Below are positions 23,514 through 33,944 of a stretch of 64,000 bases of DNA, piece by piece. A model generated the notes under the pieces. It made no database searches. It was not told the DNA's origin and saw only the letters and a list, made by a program, of their open reading frames with translations. The position numbers and the translations under genes were made by a program. Source of the DNA: Volutella citrinella (lineage: Eukaryota > Ascomycota > Sordariomycetes > Hypocreales > Nectriaceae). Numbering within the stretch: position 1 is the stretch's first letter; every line of letters starts with the position of its first letter. The stretch lies in assembly GCA_034401135.1 (NCBI GenBank), contig JAWZSP010000010.1, positions 248,001 to 312,000 on the forward strand, read 5' to 3'.

Positions 23514-24770
23514 CTATCGCGAGAGCAAGATCCCAATGAGCTCCATGAGCCTGGGGCCTACGCCACGACCCCTGTAAAGCCACCCGAATTCCCATAGCGC
23601 AATATTAGCAAAACCGGGATGAAAAGTAACGCTATCCGACGACATCTGAGCTTTACCATACCCCTGACTCGTCATCGGAGTCTGCGGAGAGCGTTTCGGC
23701 AAAATGGGTCTCGTCCATCTTTCAAGGAATGGATGAAAGGTCTGATGAACCAGCAGCACTTTCGCGCGCGACTTCAACGTCATACCAAGACGCAGCCCGA
23801 GTCGTCGGCGTGACCCAACAGGGCGAAGCGCGCACATCGACCATGCAGTGGCCGGATGAAGTTCTCAAACTGCTGCGATGACTGCATGACTTTGCCTGTC
23901 GCTATCCAGTCGTCCACCTGCATCTTCCTGGACCGGCCGATGAAGTTTTCCAGTTCCAGGTCGATGGCATGGGGTCCTATGCACCCACCATGTCGTGTAG
24001 TGAGGGGCTCGATATTGTGCATGCTAGAGTCGCAGTTATCACACGGCACCTCGCCCACCTCGCAGCCACGTCTATCTCCATCCACATCCATAACTCAATC
24101 TAGTAACGCACAACAGCACCCTCAACCGAGGAACACGCGCACGTTTGGATCAGTTTCAAGTAGCAAGTCTCTGAATACGACAATAGATATGCTCAGCTTC
24201 CCGTCTCACCCCGCGCATCCACTCCTATACATAGTCGCACAAAGACCGCAAGAACCCTGCATAGGTCACCAAGCGGATGTCAGGCTTGTCTAACACAAAA
24301 CCAATCGCAGATATAGCCACAATAAGGCCGCCGCCCCTGACGCTAGAGGACTACCGCCATACCGCTAGCTGCACCCGCTTGCCGTCGGCATGTCGACTGT
24401 GCTATAGTACGCTTCGCGCTGCAGCACATTGGCGAGGTCCTTGGCGTGGGCTGTAGCCTGGACGTATACTATGGCTTTCACCGGCAGGTTGCGCTCCGTC
24501 CATCTGAGGGCAGCGACGCCGAGAGGCATGTAATCTGCGCGTGCCATGACAGCACGGTCGGCCCAAGCTTGAGTAGCTCTGGGCGGGATGTCGGTCGAGT
24601 ATCCAAAACGAAGTGGCACTCGTCGAACACGACCCGATCTAGTTGTTACCGGGACCGAAACCTGGCAATGAACTGGCCGAATCTCATCGAGACTGCAGAC
24701 TCGGGCGTGACGATGACAATACTCGCACTCCGCATCAGCAGGCTGTGATGTTATGATCCTCGCAGCGCTA
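23514..24770 (-). pseudogene. Relic of a RecQ-type helicase (subtelomeric type)
   Basis: Several minus-strand fragments in different frames follow the order of a RecQ helicase. Near 24640-24720 lies SIVIVTPESAVSMRFGQF, then VVFDECHFVLDTRP with the DEAD/H-box motif DECH. Near 24400-24480 lies KAIVYVQATAHAKDLANVL, the start of the C-terminal helicase lobe. Near 24230-24300 lies DKPDIRLVTYAGFLRSL, a decayed version of the arginine-finger region. Near 24040-24091 a D-G-D...C...C-D-x-C cluster resembles the zinc-binding region that follows. The blocks need several frame changes and contain stops, so nothing functional remains. The neighbouring OrsD-like gene (18.6-20.5 kb) is of the kind that precedes such helicases, but it is on the opposite strand. 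Confidence 0.68.
23525..23620. repeat. Copy A of a diverged ~100-bp duplication
   Basis: Shares GAGAGCAAGAT.CCAATG.GCTCCATGAG and further matching blocks with 28033-28135, same orientation, with several substitutions and small indels. Confidence 0.65.
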
Positions 24771-24988
24771 TAATCGGTCGGAAGATGCCCAAGTCGACAG
24801 AGTCAGGAAAGTGGCAATATGGAGTGTGATGGCAATAGCTATTATGTATATTTAGTTGATTTGTGATTGACTATCCTGATCAATGATATCTGGTCTTTGG
24901 AAGTGAATAAACCCTTGTACCCGACATCAGCCAACCACCTTCGCCTTTGTACATCCTCTACTTAACAGCCAAGCCGTAGATTCTTCGC
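24771..24988. other. AT-rich spacer
   Basis: Short AT-rich stretch with no feature between the RecQ relic and an unknown ORF. Confidence 0.4.
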
Positions 24989-25530
24989 TTATACTGAACA
25001 ATAATCTCCTTCTCTGAGAAATTCCGCCGTGACCCGGTTAAAACAGAATGGCGTATACCCTGGCACTCGAAAAAGACTTAATATTGGTTCATGAAACAGC
25101 GGCTTAAGATATACCACTCCATTTTCATAGATTGAAATTGGCAACCGATTTGTGGTCCAGGAGGTATCACGAATTATAATCGGACAAGAATTAAATCTTG
25201 CATGAATAATATTAAGTGTCGCGGTCTTAAATCGTAGTTCAATTGTGGCTTTGCCCACAGAGTGTTCACGCATTGAAGCTTTAATAAGGCCTAGGTATTT
25301 ATCATGAGGAATCTCGGCGTAGTCTCGGGTTAAAAGCAACAGATAGAAGTAATCTTCGTCCTTCCTTCGGATAAGGGCTGGTGATATATTTGCCGACTTC
25401 AGCTCGTTGGCCCAATTATAGTTTTTAAAAAACTGTTCCCACAGCAGTCGATTATCCTTTTGAGGCTTATTTACAGCGCTTGAAAGATGAGTACTGTATG
25501 TGCCAAAATAAAGTTAAGTAAATCTGGGGG
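24989..25530 (-). CDS. Unrecognised AT-rich ORF, partial
   Basis: The minus-strand frame is open for about 180 codons from a TAA near 25525 down to 24989; no in-frame ATG opens it early, so it is probably part of a larger gene or an exon. The sequence looks like protein rather than chance: charged and aromatic residues are evenly spread, with segments such as DNRLLWEQFFKNYNWANELK, YFYLLLLTRDYAEIPHDKY and SLFRVPGYTPFCFNR. Codons are strongly A/T-ending, unlike the GC-rich genes nearby. I cannot assign a family. A RIP-altered remnant of a repeated gene is one explanation. Confidence 0.3.
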
Positions 25531-28271
25531 AGAAAGCTTGTCAGCTACTTTATGCCAGATGTCGTGATGAAGAGGTGGCATTATAACTTAGATAACCACT
25601 TTACTAAACCAATAGAGAGTAAAGTCATTATCAGTTTCCTGACGCTTATATATAGTATGTAAAGTGTGGCGCTGTTACTATCTTTTCACAACGGCCTAAA
25701 AAGAGCCACTTCCGGCCGCCTCACCCTGAGTTCGATTTTATACTGAAAGGTGGGGGGTGGGGGGGCCAAACTGGCTGTGTAGCCAGCACATCCCAATTCG
25801 ACGCTCAGTCGTTCGTTTTGCCAGAGTTCATTCCCTTCCTCGACTTTACAGTACTCAATAAGTGTTGACCGTAACGGGCCCCGTTACGTCTTCTCGCCCC
25901 GTTTGCCATAGATCGAGGTGTTGTAGCGGCCCTATGAAGTCTGGAAAGAGTAGCCAATCATTTCCATGCAGCTCGCTCAGTTCTGAGTGATAAGTGATAG
26001 CACTTGAATCAGATGCATCCTGGGACCCCGCGTATTGGGCGAATTCAGTTTACTGGCAAGAACCACTGAGACCCAAGGTAAGAAAAAGGTCTTCTATACT
26101 GTTCCTTCGTTAGTGAGACTACAAAGACCGTTCTACACGGTGGTTTTCGGGTTCGGGGCTATTTCAATCACTCCATACCCGACTCAGATGGTCCATGAGA
26201 AAGAAAGGGTCTAGGGGGAACCTGGATTGCTGTTGGCCAAGAGGGATAGCTGGGAATTTTACTTCACACGGAACTTGAACACATTTACGTCACTTGAAAG
26301 GCCAATATTGGACCTGGATGCCGGCTTTGTACCGAGGCCTACTGCCTGGAAGTTCTGTTGCTTAGTTTTAGACTGTTCCAGCCCGAAGCCTGCACAGATT
26401 TTCTTTTTAGAACGGCAATTTCTGGACGCATGGTCTTTAAGTAGTGAAGCTTACAGTTATTCATTTGAGCCTAGATCCAAATATGGAATTTGACTATCTC
26501 TGCAGAAATCTAGCCGTTTGATCCTCTCCATCTGACGATAAGTCGGGTGAAATGTTGAGTTGCCCATATGCTGGGACTCGGAAGGGTCCCTGCGATACGG
26601 CATCCGTCATTGTTCCACGCCAGATAGCCTGACGGGGGCCAATGAGTCTGAATGGACCATGTCCAATTTTCACTAGCCCGGTCAAATTATTATTGAATTC
26701 AACCGCAAGGCAATGGGCATCCGCAGACAGTAAGAATCCTATGCACGATGACCTGCCCCTTGAATCGACGGATTCCATTACGGGCGAAATTACCATAGGA
26801 ATCAGACAGCCGCAGCCCCGATAAGACACCAAGTCTGCATCGAGATACCTCGACCTAACAACCTATCTGGGCACCCGGTCGAAGAGCGCTGCAGCAAATC
26901 AGATGGCTCGAAAGATGACGAAACCGTGCCAAACGCTGACGTCTAGAGGACGCCACAAAGCAGAAACCGCCGCGTCTCCTGCACATCAGCCAAACTAGAC
27001 TACTAGGAAAACTTTCAATATATAACGGCGTATCAGACCAATCATAGGCCATTAGCTCCCGAGGTGCGATCACACCAGCGGCGCTGATACATGGTTGATG
27101 GAAGTCCATCCGGCTTGCACAATTAGCGAGAGTGCGATGACGGCTCTAGCTAGGGAAAAGTGCCTTCTGCACTATGCCTGACGACTTACCCAAGCTCTGG
27201 CTGTCTGGTCTGCTCATTAATCGATATCCTATTGTGTTTCGTTTCTTGGCCAGCTTCCATATCTGCTCACAAGCGTCACCAGTAGCCCAGCTCGGCCTTT
27301 TTCTCTTCCCCCCCATAAATGTTTTGTGAACAGAAGCCGTAATTGTAGTAAGCCCCTTGCTTTGGACCTGGCTGACTGGCAACGCGCATAAAGTTTCTAG
27401 CATTGGTCCCATAGTCGTATTGCGGGCATTGACGGCGTCTTTGCGCGGGACTCTGGGGTATTCTCGATGCTCGGCTGCACGGAAGTCCTCTAGATGACAC
27501 TACGCACAAAATGCCGACAAGGGCTCGGCGGCTGGGCTCACCGTCAGCAGTGGCAACCATCGTTAAATTTGCGTATTTACTGAGCTCGCATGCATGAGGT
27601 ACCCCTGGATGCCGTATGAGATCCTTTGGGTTGACGTAAAGTGGAGGGGAGTCGTTGACAGAGAAGCTCTGTGTCTGCAGTGTTGCCACCCAGGGTGAAC
27701 CCTTTCGAAAAGTTGGTATACGTATGTCGCACGAAAGGGGAGCACAGGCAAACATTTAGCCATAAAGCCATAATAAATAGAGACATACTAAGCAAGGTGA
27801 TGCGATGGATCACCATGAAGATACCTGACTTGATGACACTCACTTTAGTCCATGTGATGGCACTGTAGCCAACTGCTAAGTCATGCCTATTCCTACGACG
27901 TACGTACAGTGGGCCCTCTTCATGTAATCGCATGTTTTGCCCCGGCGACACCGACAGCGATGCCATGGAAGTGGGACTGGATACTGTTGGCACCGAGCGG
28001 TTGCCATTGAGCAGGTGTGCATCTAATTCGTTCGCGAGAGCAAGATACCAATGCGCTCCATGAGTTTGGCACGGTGGGAGGCCTACGTCACGACCTCCGT
28101 GAAGTCATCCGAGTTCTCGCAGCGCGAGATTCGCATAATCTTAGGGTTTATGTGCAACCGGCTGTGCATCTTTGCCCGTATGACCCTGCCCGACGGGTCG
28201 GAAACCTGGCCGGTTTAGGCCGCATGCACGAACAGATAGAAGCGGGCCAGACATTGCTGCGAGTCTAGACC
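25531..28271. other. Gene-poor stretch of about 2.7 kb
   Basis: No convincing gene. A minus-strand frame at 27577-27993 is open for 138 codons but has no recognisable family. The rest shows short frames on both strands. The diverged repeat copy B lies at its right end. Confidence 0.4.
28033..28135. repeat. Copy B of a diverged ~100-bp duplication
   Basis: Direct-orientation partner of 23525-23620. It lies just downstream (minus-strand sense) of the PD-(D/E)XK relic. Confidence 0.65.
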
Positions 28272-28905
28272 CTAGGAAAACGAAGCGGCAGCGGCGCCCC
28301 TACGGCTGGCGTGAATACTGATGGCATAGGCTACCATCTTGCCTGCTTGATAGACAGGAAGGTACTCTGGGATGATTCTGGCTGTCATGCTAGAGAGAAT
28401 TCTGATGAGATGGTGTTCGATATCTATTGTTTCACCAGACGGAAGACATACCACGTGGTCGTTCGCAGGCGCGGAGTAACGATGCTGCAGCTAGACAGGG
28501 CAGTCTTCAGAAGAGGTGTATGCACCAAGTTGTTCCAGCTACAGTCCACCTGCCGCGTGCCAGGTAATTTCGGTCGTAGCTGCACGGAGGGTCCATGGCT
28601 TCGGCTAGGAGCACGAGCCACTAAGTCTCGGCGTTTCACCATTATCTCTGAACTTTCCAACTCTTGGGAACCAAGACTGATAATGGCAGTGATTGGTCGT
28701 ACCTACAGGATTTGCAAGCTTGTGCATCAAGCACTTGCAGGTCTATCCGGTCTGGACCGGCAGGTGCTATCACATCTTGGTTCCGGATCCTCTCGGCTAC
28801 AGCGGCACAGACCGCCGTGGAAAGTCCTTCATTGGCTTTTGGCGCTTCGAGGTCGTCCGAAGGGTGCGCGCTGGCCTTTGTGTCTTGATCAAATGCAGAG
28901 CGCAA
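28272..28905 (-). pseudogene. Relic of a PD-(D/E)XK nuclease-like gene
   Basis: Minus-strand fragments match the two intact paralogues in this window. One frame carries CSWNNLVHTPLLKTALSS, nearly the same as ASWNNLVHTPLLLHTLSS in the 35-kb gene. The next frame carries TARIIPEYLPVYQAGKMVAY, matching the ASIIRDYLPVAFQPKMIDF block of the 3-kb gene. In this relic the first acidic residue of the active site (Asp in MIDF or MVDY) is Ala. The two blocks are in different frames and the ExK segment downstream is not recognisable. An upstream frame (28642-28905) may hold the preceding helical region. This is a dead third copy. Confidence 0.72.
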
Positions 28906-30129
28906 AAATGCCGTGCGGACACTGATTGTCTCTCATCTCTTCTTTGTCAAATGCTTTAAATAAGCAGAGGTTCTGTGGTTGCAAGCTTCAGCAAGCTTAA
29001 GGTGGCCCTACACTGTCTGCCTCCATCATCAGCGCGCCGAGCCACCCTTCATAGAACAGCTTCCCAGCCCCACGATTCAGGAGCATACGCTCCGCTAGTC
29101 CACCATGGACAGGTTTGCCGTGCGAATAAGAGAGAAGCGGTGCCAGGGTAGAGTTGGTATTCTCGTACTACTGTGTGACCGGTTCGCTAATCGCCTACAG
29201 CTTCTGGTTGATCATTTTGGTCATCTCCCTGCCAAACGCAACTTGGGGCTCTGGAGGCAGTACTGAGTGTATTACTACAGGAGGCAGTCGAGAAGCGAGA
29301 AGAGCAGAAACAAATCGTTAGCTTCATCCAGTCAGTGGCGACTGACACGCAGACCCTCGTGTTGGGGAGCACGTCAAGTAGTCGAATAAATAGAGGCAAA
29401 GCGGCACCAATAGCGGCCAATGAATGCATTTCAATCCACGTCACTGAGTGGGCACGACAGAGAGGCGTGAGGAGGCCTGGCTCAAATTACAGGACTTGCA
29501 CGAGAGTCGATATCCGACCCGCCGTTTTTGGAATTAGTGGGAGAACCTGGTAAATGCCGGGTTGTATACACGAGATCGAGACGGCCAGAGTAAACCTAAC
29601 GATTGTCGCGATACCCCGCATCAACTACAACGATAGTCCGGAATATCATAATTCATAACCGAAGTTGTAGTAGTCTACCCGTTGTAATGCCTCTTAACGC
29701 GATTCTGACGAACAGGGACGTGTGGACAACACAGACGCCCCGAGAGATCAGGCGCAGCCCCGTGTTGTCTTCGCCTGTCTCCGGATGGGCTGTGTAGTGG
29801 AGCGAGATGAGTCCCCGAGAAAGTTCTTCCTACTTCTCAATTCCCGAAGGTGAGCCGGTGCCCTCAGCCGACGAAGCCATGCGTTGGGGACGCAAAGTCG
29901 CCCTGCTCATCAAACTGGTCACCCTATTTCAACATTGTTTGCTACGCGCTCTCTGCTGCGGCGCCGAAGTGACCTTTTATTATGCTAAATAAAATTCCAG
30001 TGCTAGAGCATGTAACATGTAAACTTATGGTTGATCTGAGTTCCAATGCATGTTTGTGGGCCAACATGCCATCCCCCAAAGGCTTGGTGTGTCCCCAGGT
30101 ATGGCTTGTTGTGTTAAGGCTCCGAGCTC
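28906..30129. other. No supported gene; left flank of the LINE
   Basis: Short frames only. A plus-strand stretch at 29270-29400 (LLQEAVEKREEQKQIVSFIQ) looks coding-like and coiled but is brief and unassigned. The LINE homology does not extend left of about 30130. Confidence 0.4.
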
Positions 30130-32184
30130 GTGCATATAGTTTGTAGGCGCATGAGAGTTCTTAGCTTGATTAGCTTTGATCTTAAAGGAGCCTACAATGG
30201 AGTGTGCAAAGAAAGGCTTCTCCAGAGAATGAGAGCAAGAGGCATCCCCGAACAGTTGCTGACGTGGATCGATGCCTTTTGCACCGATCGAACCGCGACC
30301 ATTCGTGTCAACGGACAGGCGTCAGAGAAGCGAACTCTACCACAAGCGGGACTGCCGCAAGGCTCGCCGCTGTCGCCGATCCTGTTTCTGTTCTTCAACG
30401 CGGATCTGGTGCAGCAGCGAATTGATTGCTACGGAGGCTCCATTGCATTCGTGGACGATTACACGGCGTGGGTCACGGGGCCCACGGCGAAGAGTAATCG
30501 CACGGGTATGGAGGCGATCATCACAAGAGCCCTTGCCTGGGAGAAGAGAAGTGGAGCAACCTTTGAGGCAGAGAAGACGGCAATCATACACTTTGCCCCC
30601 TCCCGTAGGGCACACGCGTCGGATTCAGAGCCATTCATGATCAGAGGGCAAAGTGTGCAGCCTACGGAGCGTGTCAAGGTCCTCGGAATGGTCCTGGACT
30701 CAGGGCTGAGGTATCGAGAGCACATTGCTCGTGCAGCCACCAAGGGCCTGGAGGCAGCCATGGAACTACAGCGACTGAAGGGTCTTACCCCCGCGACAGC
30801 GCGACGGCTATTCACGACCATGGTGGCCCCGGTCGTTGACTACGCCTCTAATGTCTGGATGCACGCATGCAGGTATAAGAGGATAGGCCCAGTAAATCGA
30901 GTCCAGAGGGTTGGGGCGCAAGCGATTGTGGGGACGTTTCTCACGGTGGCAACGTGGGTAGCTGAGGCGGAAGCGCATATCATAAGCGTGCATGACCGGT
31001 TTTGGAGGCGAGCGGTTACGATGTGGACCGATCTGCATACCTTGCCGACGACAAACCCCCTCCGCAGGACCACATCTTGCATCCGAAAGTTTAGGAGATT
31101 TCATCGCTCCCCGTTTTATGAGATTGCGGTCGAACTCAAGGCTGTACCGTCGGAGGAGCTAGAGACAATCGACCCATTCACAATAGCGCCCTGGGCAAAA
31201 AGGATACAGACCATCATCGAGGAAGACGACGTGTCACGGTCGAGACAGACAGACCTGAGCTGGTCAGTTCGCATTGCAGTGCGCAGCTCTGCGCGTAACA
31301 ACATCGTAGGACTTGGTGGAGTCATCGAGATCCCTGTCTCGGTGCGAGGAGGGCCCAAGCTCGAAACGTTCTCATTCACGCTAGGCGTGAGAACGGAGCA
31401 GAACCCGTTCTCTGCGGAGCTTGCGGCGATGGCCTACGCCTTCCGGCATTTACCTGACATGAGATATCGCAGCATTGCAGTGTTAACGAGTAACAAGGCC
31501 GCCGTATTGACAATGGGTAATCCTTGCCAACAGTCAGGCCAAGAGTTCGTTCGCTGTGCTTATAAGTCGCTTGAGTCACAAAAGGAGAGGGGAAACACGG
31601 TAGCTATCATGTGGGTGCCAACCAACGACCAACACAGACTCCTTGTAAAGGCTAAGAGTCTTGCACGGAAGGCAACCCGAGAAGATGCGAACCCGGCACT
31701 CAAATTCCCCGGCATGCGGTCTACGACCCTCAACATTGCACGGGCACGCCAAGCCACTAGTGGAGCACCCCCAGACAAAGTAGGAAAGTTTTCTAAGAAG
31801 AATGACATCGCACTACCTGGTAAACACACACGAGAGCTGTACGACAAGCTGTCATGGAAGGAAGCCAGCATTCTAGCACAGCTCAGGACAGGCATGAACA
31901 GGTTGAACGGATATCTATTCCGGATCATGGCAGCATCGTCACAGCTGTGCGCATGTGGTCAGGCGGCAGAAACGGTCGACCACTTTCTCTTCCGGTGCCA
32001 GAAATGGGCCCAACACCGAGCTGAGCTCTACAATTGCATGAACATGAAGAGAGGGAATCTATCATTCTTTCTAGGGGGTAAATCACTTTCGGACGACGAG
32101 AAATGGACACCCAATATGCAAGCTGTCCATGCAACGATTCGGTTTGTCATTGCCACCGGGCGTTTTGATAATGCGCAACATTGA
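30130..32184 (+). mobile_element. 5'-truncated Tad-like LINE, ORF2 3' half
   Basis: A single open frame of 684 codons to the TGA at 32184. It holds the C-terminal half of a non-LTR retrotransposon reverse transcriptase: SFDLKGAYNGV (first catalytic Asp, about residue 17), GLPQGSPLSPILF, and AFVDDYTAW (the FxDD box, residues 107-110). An RNase-H-like region follows (ELAAMAYAFRHLP near residue 437), then a zinc-knuckle-like CACGQAAETVDHFLFRC, arranged as in fungal Tad/I-type elements. ORF1, the endonuclease and the front of the RT are missing, so the copy is 5'-truncated, the usual fate of LINE insertions. There are no stops, so it is either recent or has escaped RIP. A 3' untranslated region probably runs to the (TG)n tract at 32490. 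Confidence 0.88.
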
Positions 32185-32488
32185 ACCCAGATTGGGCTAA
32201 CACCCACCTTTCACTAACCTACCCTAAAGCGACTATCTCGTCGCGGGACAGCAGGCGCCGCTTCAGTCGCCGTAGATAGGACTCTGGACACTTGGAGAAT
32301 CGCCTTCAAGTAGGCTTGCTGGCAATACAATATTTCCCTCGCGGGGATAAGAAGGATGAAGAGATATGAACACAAAGGCCGAAATTGGACTTGCGTAAGG
32401 GCTACCAGGAGACATGACTACGTTGTGGAACCAAGTCTGTACCATAGCAAAGAGTGCCCTATTGGCTGTGAGCCACCGGGCGTAATAA

Positions 32489-32489
<1 letters not shown>
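32185..32489 (+). other. Probable 3' untranslated region of the LINE
   Basis: About 300 bases between the LINE stop codon and the (TG)n tract. It ends CGTAATAAAT just before the repeat. No gene is seen. Confidence 0.4.

Positions 32490-32519
<30 letters not shown>
32490..32519. repeat. (TG)n microsatellite
   Basis: About 14.5 perfect TG units. It lies at the likely 3' end of the LINE and at the exact left border of the ApT-poor stretch, so it may be the LINE tail. Confidence 0.92.
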
Positions 32520-32521
<2 letters not shown>

Positions 32522-33897
32522 CCCGTCCTTCAACTACCACCCTCTTTTACACACCACAACCCCAACCAGCGCTTGACCCCGACAGCGCCTACCTCCTCCT
32601 GCTCGCACTAGACGCCAGTAAAGACGCCCACTGTTACTTTTGTTTACACAGCAAACAACCCCGTCAACTACAACCACCCTCCTTCACCACCCTGTACGCT
32701 CCAACCCGAGCTGCCTCTACTCTACCGCCGCCGCCCACACAGCGCTCAGTCTCCCTCTTTAACCTTACACGTTAGTTTTCTCACCCTCTACCCCTCTAAC
32801 TCTCCTCCTTCTACCCTTGCTCTGTTCCTCCGTCCAAAACTGGACCACACACCCACAACCACCCACCCCGACCTTCTCTCCTAACCCTCTTTCCTCCCTC
32901 CTCGAACCACCACTCTGTCTAAACTGAACTGAACCTTCGCCTCTTGTTACTCTACTAGCCGCAACGTTGACACTACTTACAGCTACTACAGAGACAGAAC
33001 TCACTTGAACACCCACCCGCCTCTTTTCTCGCTCTTTCACCTCCTTGCTCTGCTTCCTCACTCTCAACTGCTAACCCACTGTCTTCTTTCCAGCTCCAAC
33101 GACTCCCTCTGCCGACAAGCCTTAAACTACCTTTACTGCCTTCCCTGCCTTCCCTGCTCTACCTTGCCATTGTCCTCTTCGAAGCAACACTACAACACAA
33201 CAGCCACCTTACAACGACACTCTACAACCCAGTCCCTTTCCTTGACTCGCACCTTACCTCTAAGAACACCACGTTCTCTCTTCAACTCTACCGCTTAGCG
33301 AAAACGTCACTCTTAGGCCCCTTGGCCACCCCGCCCTAGCCCTCGAACCCTTACACTTTAAACGCCTTCCTTCAACGCCCACAACACCCTTCTAGCCCTT
33401 AGACCCTAGTCTCTCCTCTCTTCTCTCCTACAACGCTCCTCTTTCCACTAGTCAGAAGCTAGTCTCGCCTTCTCTTCAGTTCAGTCACGCTCAGAACCTA
33501 CCCTGCCACCTCCCACGCTTGCACCACCTAAGAGTACTACCGGGCTTGCATAAACGGCCACCCCTCTGTTTCTTACCTCTTCCCTACCGTGCTTCTCAGC
33601 CTTCTACAACTCTTCTCAGACTTTCCTCTTAGCAGCACGCCGTCCGAAGCCGCAGTCGCGCCCCCCGAGCGTCAGAGGTTAGTTTTACTGCCTTTACAGC
33701 TCTCCTCTGCCTTTGCACTCTTCAAACTAGACCTCCACGCCTAGAAACGACTAAGTGACCCTTGCTTCACCACCTCCTACTCTCGCCACTCTCCACCTTC
33801 CTTCTGTCTCCTCGTTCTTCTTTCTGACACTCCGTTGGTACTGCTGTGACTTTCTTCTAACTGTCAGCCGTTAACCTTTACCAGAAGCTCAGCACCT
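32520..33897. other. ApT-depleted, C-rich and G-poor tract of unknown nature
   Basis: By hand count only two ApT steps occur from 32491 to 33897 (at 33169 and 33550), against roughly 65 TpA steps. No ATG occurs on the + strand. C strongly exceeds G: for example 27 C to 5 G in 33001-33060, 24 to 5 in 33181-33240 and 28 to 5 in 33361-33420. Frames on both strands are short and rich in Leu, Ser, Pro and Thr (+) or Arg, Gly, Val and Glu (-), as expected from composition, with no recognised domain. Normal ApT frequency resumes around 33930-33970. No repeat unit is obvious beyond short motifs such as TGCCTTCCC. Confidence 0.85.
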
Positions 33898-33944
33898 ATT
33901 TTCACGCCTAAACGGCCACTACGCCCTTCCCATACGCTAGAGGT

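Noticed and set aside
30192..31928. Several minus-strand ORFs of 70-120 codons
   Set aside because: They are shadows of the intact LINE frame on the plus strand.
32520..33897. The ApT desert as a product of RIP
   Set aside because: RIP would lower GC and act on both strands; this tract is C-rich and strongly asymmetric, so a high TpA/ApT ratio alone is not enough.
32520..33897. The ApT desert as ordinary DNA written backwards (a reversed string)
   Set aside because: Reversal would swap ApT and TpA, but natural fungal DNA is not nearly free of TpA, so reversal alone does not produce two ApT in 1.4 kb. Kept only as an artefact test.
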